Origin: Acetobacteraceae bacterium | GTDB lineage: Bacteria > Pseudomonadota > Alphaproteobacteria > Acetobacterales > Acetobacteraceae | Length of the DNA stretch: 6,436 bases | Assembly (NCBI GenBank): GCA_027340195.1 | Contig: DAHWNE010000404.1 | Coordinates: forward strand, 1 to 6,436 | Reading direction: 5' to 3' | Part shown: one piece after another, positions 5,675-6,436 of the stretch | Layout of the letters: each line of letters starts with the position of its first letter | Position numbering within the stretch: the stretch's first letter is position 1 | Made by a program: the position numbers and the translations under genes | Notes under the pieces: model-generated | What the model saw: only the letters and a program-made list of their open reading frames with translations | Told to the model about the DNA's origin: nothing | Databases searched by the model: none

Positions 5675-6436
5675 GCGCGCAGGGCGCCGGAATTGCGCCG
5701 TTCCTCCTCGGCGCGGACCGTGTCCAGCAGGTAGTGCGGCCCGAGGGCGGCCAGATCGACGGCGCCGAGCTGGCCCATCACCAGATCGATCTCGCGCTTC
5801 AGGATGCCGATCGCCTGCTTCACCCCGGCCAGCCCGCCGGCGGTGGCGCCATAGAGCGTGGCTCGCCCGGTCAGCACGAAATCCGCGCCGAGGCAGAGCG
5901 CGGCGACGATGTCCGCGCCGCGACGAACCCCGCTGTCCAGCAGCAGCATCACGTCGGGCCCCACCGCGGCGCGGATCATCGGCAGCATCTCGAGCGGCGA
6001 GGGCGCGAGGTCGAGCTGCCGCCCGCCATGGTTGGAGACGATCAGCCCATCGACGCCGAGGCGGGTGGCGATGCGCGCGTCCTCCGGGTGCAGCACGCCT
6101 TTCAGCAGCAGCTTGCCGGGCCAGGCGGCGCGGATCGCCTCGAGATCGGCCCAGCTCTGGCTGGCGTCGGGGGTCTGCTGGGCGAACAGATCGGCCACTT
6201 GGTCGGGGCTGGCGCCGGGCGGGGCATAGGGCTGCCAATTGCCCAGCATCGGCAGCCCGCCGGAGCGGTAGTAGTTCCACACCCAGGCCGGATGCAGCAT
6301 CGCCTCCAGGATGGTGGGCAGGGTCATGCGCAGCGGGCGGACGAAGCCGTTGCGCCGGTTGCGCTCCCGGTTCGAGGAGACCGGCACGTCGCAGGTGACG
6401 GCGATGGTGGAGAGACCCAGCGCCTTCGCCCGGCGC
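5659..6436 (-). CDS. FMN-dependent alpha-hydroxy-acid dehydrogenase, mandelate/lactate dehydrogenase type (partial, 5' end off window)
   Basis: The frame is open from the right edge to the TAG at 5661-5659, giving the C-terminal 258 residues of a protein that is usually about 380-400 long, so roughly a third is missing. Family enzymes oxidise L-2-hydroxy acids (lactate, glycolate, mandelate) to 2-oxo acids on an FMN-bearing TIM barrel. Visible active-site and FMN residues are T14 and D16 (AVTCDVP), R23 (SNRERN), K112 (LLLKG), H136 and R139 (SNHGGRQ), D167 and R171 (DSGVRRG), and G190-R191 (TGRATLYG). The HPAW and GRATLYG stretches and the tail resemble mandelate dehydrogenase (MdlB) more than plant glycolate oxidase, from memory of those families. 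Substrate is unproven because N-terminal determinants are outside the window. A GTG at 6387 is internal, not the start, because conserved family sequence continues upstream of it. It converges on the methyltransferase gene. Confidence 0.92.
   Translation of the reverse strand, partial: RRAKALGLSTIAVTCDVPVSSNRERNRRNGFVRPLRMTLPTILEAMLHPAWVWNYYRSGGLPMLGNWQPYAPPGASPDQVADLFAQQTPDASQSWADLEAIRAAWPGKLLLKGVLHPEDARIATRLGVDGLIVSNHGGRQLDLAPSPLEMLPMIRAAVGPDVMLLLDSGVRRGADIVAALCLGADFVLTGRATLYGATAGGLAGVKQAIGILKREIDLVMGQLGAVDLAALGPHYLLDTVRAEEERRNSGALRAQAGV

Noticed and set aside
5858..6229. 123-codon plus-strand open frame opposite the dehydrogenase
   Set aside because: It lies antisense to conserved FMN-binding sequence and has Ser/Arg/Ala-rich composition with no recognisable fold.
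6385..6387. GTG as start of the dehydrogenase gene
   Set aside because: The frame continues upstream to the window edge with conserved family sequence (AVTCD with active-site T and D), so the GTG is an internal valine codon.

Overview
The window comes from a GC-rich bacterial chromosome with tightly packed genes and strong G/C preference at third codon positions. Long open frames on the opposite strand are a by-product of this composition. The gene content and the style of the proteins suggest an alphaproteobacterium, possibly Rhodospirillales/Acetobacteraceae. That placement is an inference from general resemblance, not from a marker gene.

Layout. Positions 1-200 hold the 3' end of a plus-strand gene whose visible tail resembles the C-terminus of a NUDIX hydrolase. 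A 93-nt leader (201-293) follows, then a compact plus-strand operon for an ABC importer of the branched-chain amino acid/amide (HAAT, LivJHMGF-type) family. It contains a periplasmic binding protein with a twin-arginine-like signal (294-1640), a LivH-type permease (1648-2523), a single 608-residue polypeptide joining a LivM-type permease to a LivG-type ATPase (2520-4346), and a LivF-type ATPase (4327-5031). Gaps are 7 nt, -4 nt and -20 nt, so these genes are almost certainly co-transcribed and translationally coupled.

After a 67-nt gap containing a small hairpin and an unusually AT-rich patch, there is a 191-residue SAM-dependent methyltransferase resembling the PmtA phospholipid N-methyltransferase group (5099-5674). 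Its 3' end overlaps by 16 bp the 3' end of a convergent minus-strand gene for an FMN-dependent alpha-hydroxy-acid dehydrogenase of the mandelate/lactate type. That gene runs off the right edge of the window.

How they work together. The four transporter genes supply a complete importer: binding protein, two membrane domains and two nucleotide-binding domains. One membrane domain and one ATPase are covalently linked. The substrate cannot be read from sequence. The neighbouring hydroxy-acid dehydrogenase makes an organic or aromatic hydroxy-acid-related substrate conceivable, but it lies on the opposite strand and the link is speculative. No mobile element, RNA gene, CRISPR array or clearly new system is visible. 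The most distinctive items are the permease-ATPase fusion and the non-standard signature and Q-loop motifs of its ATPase half.
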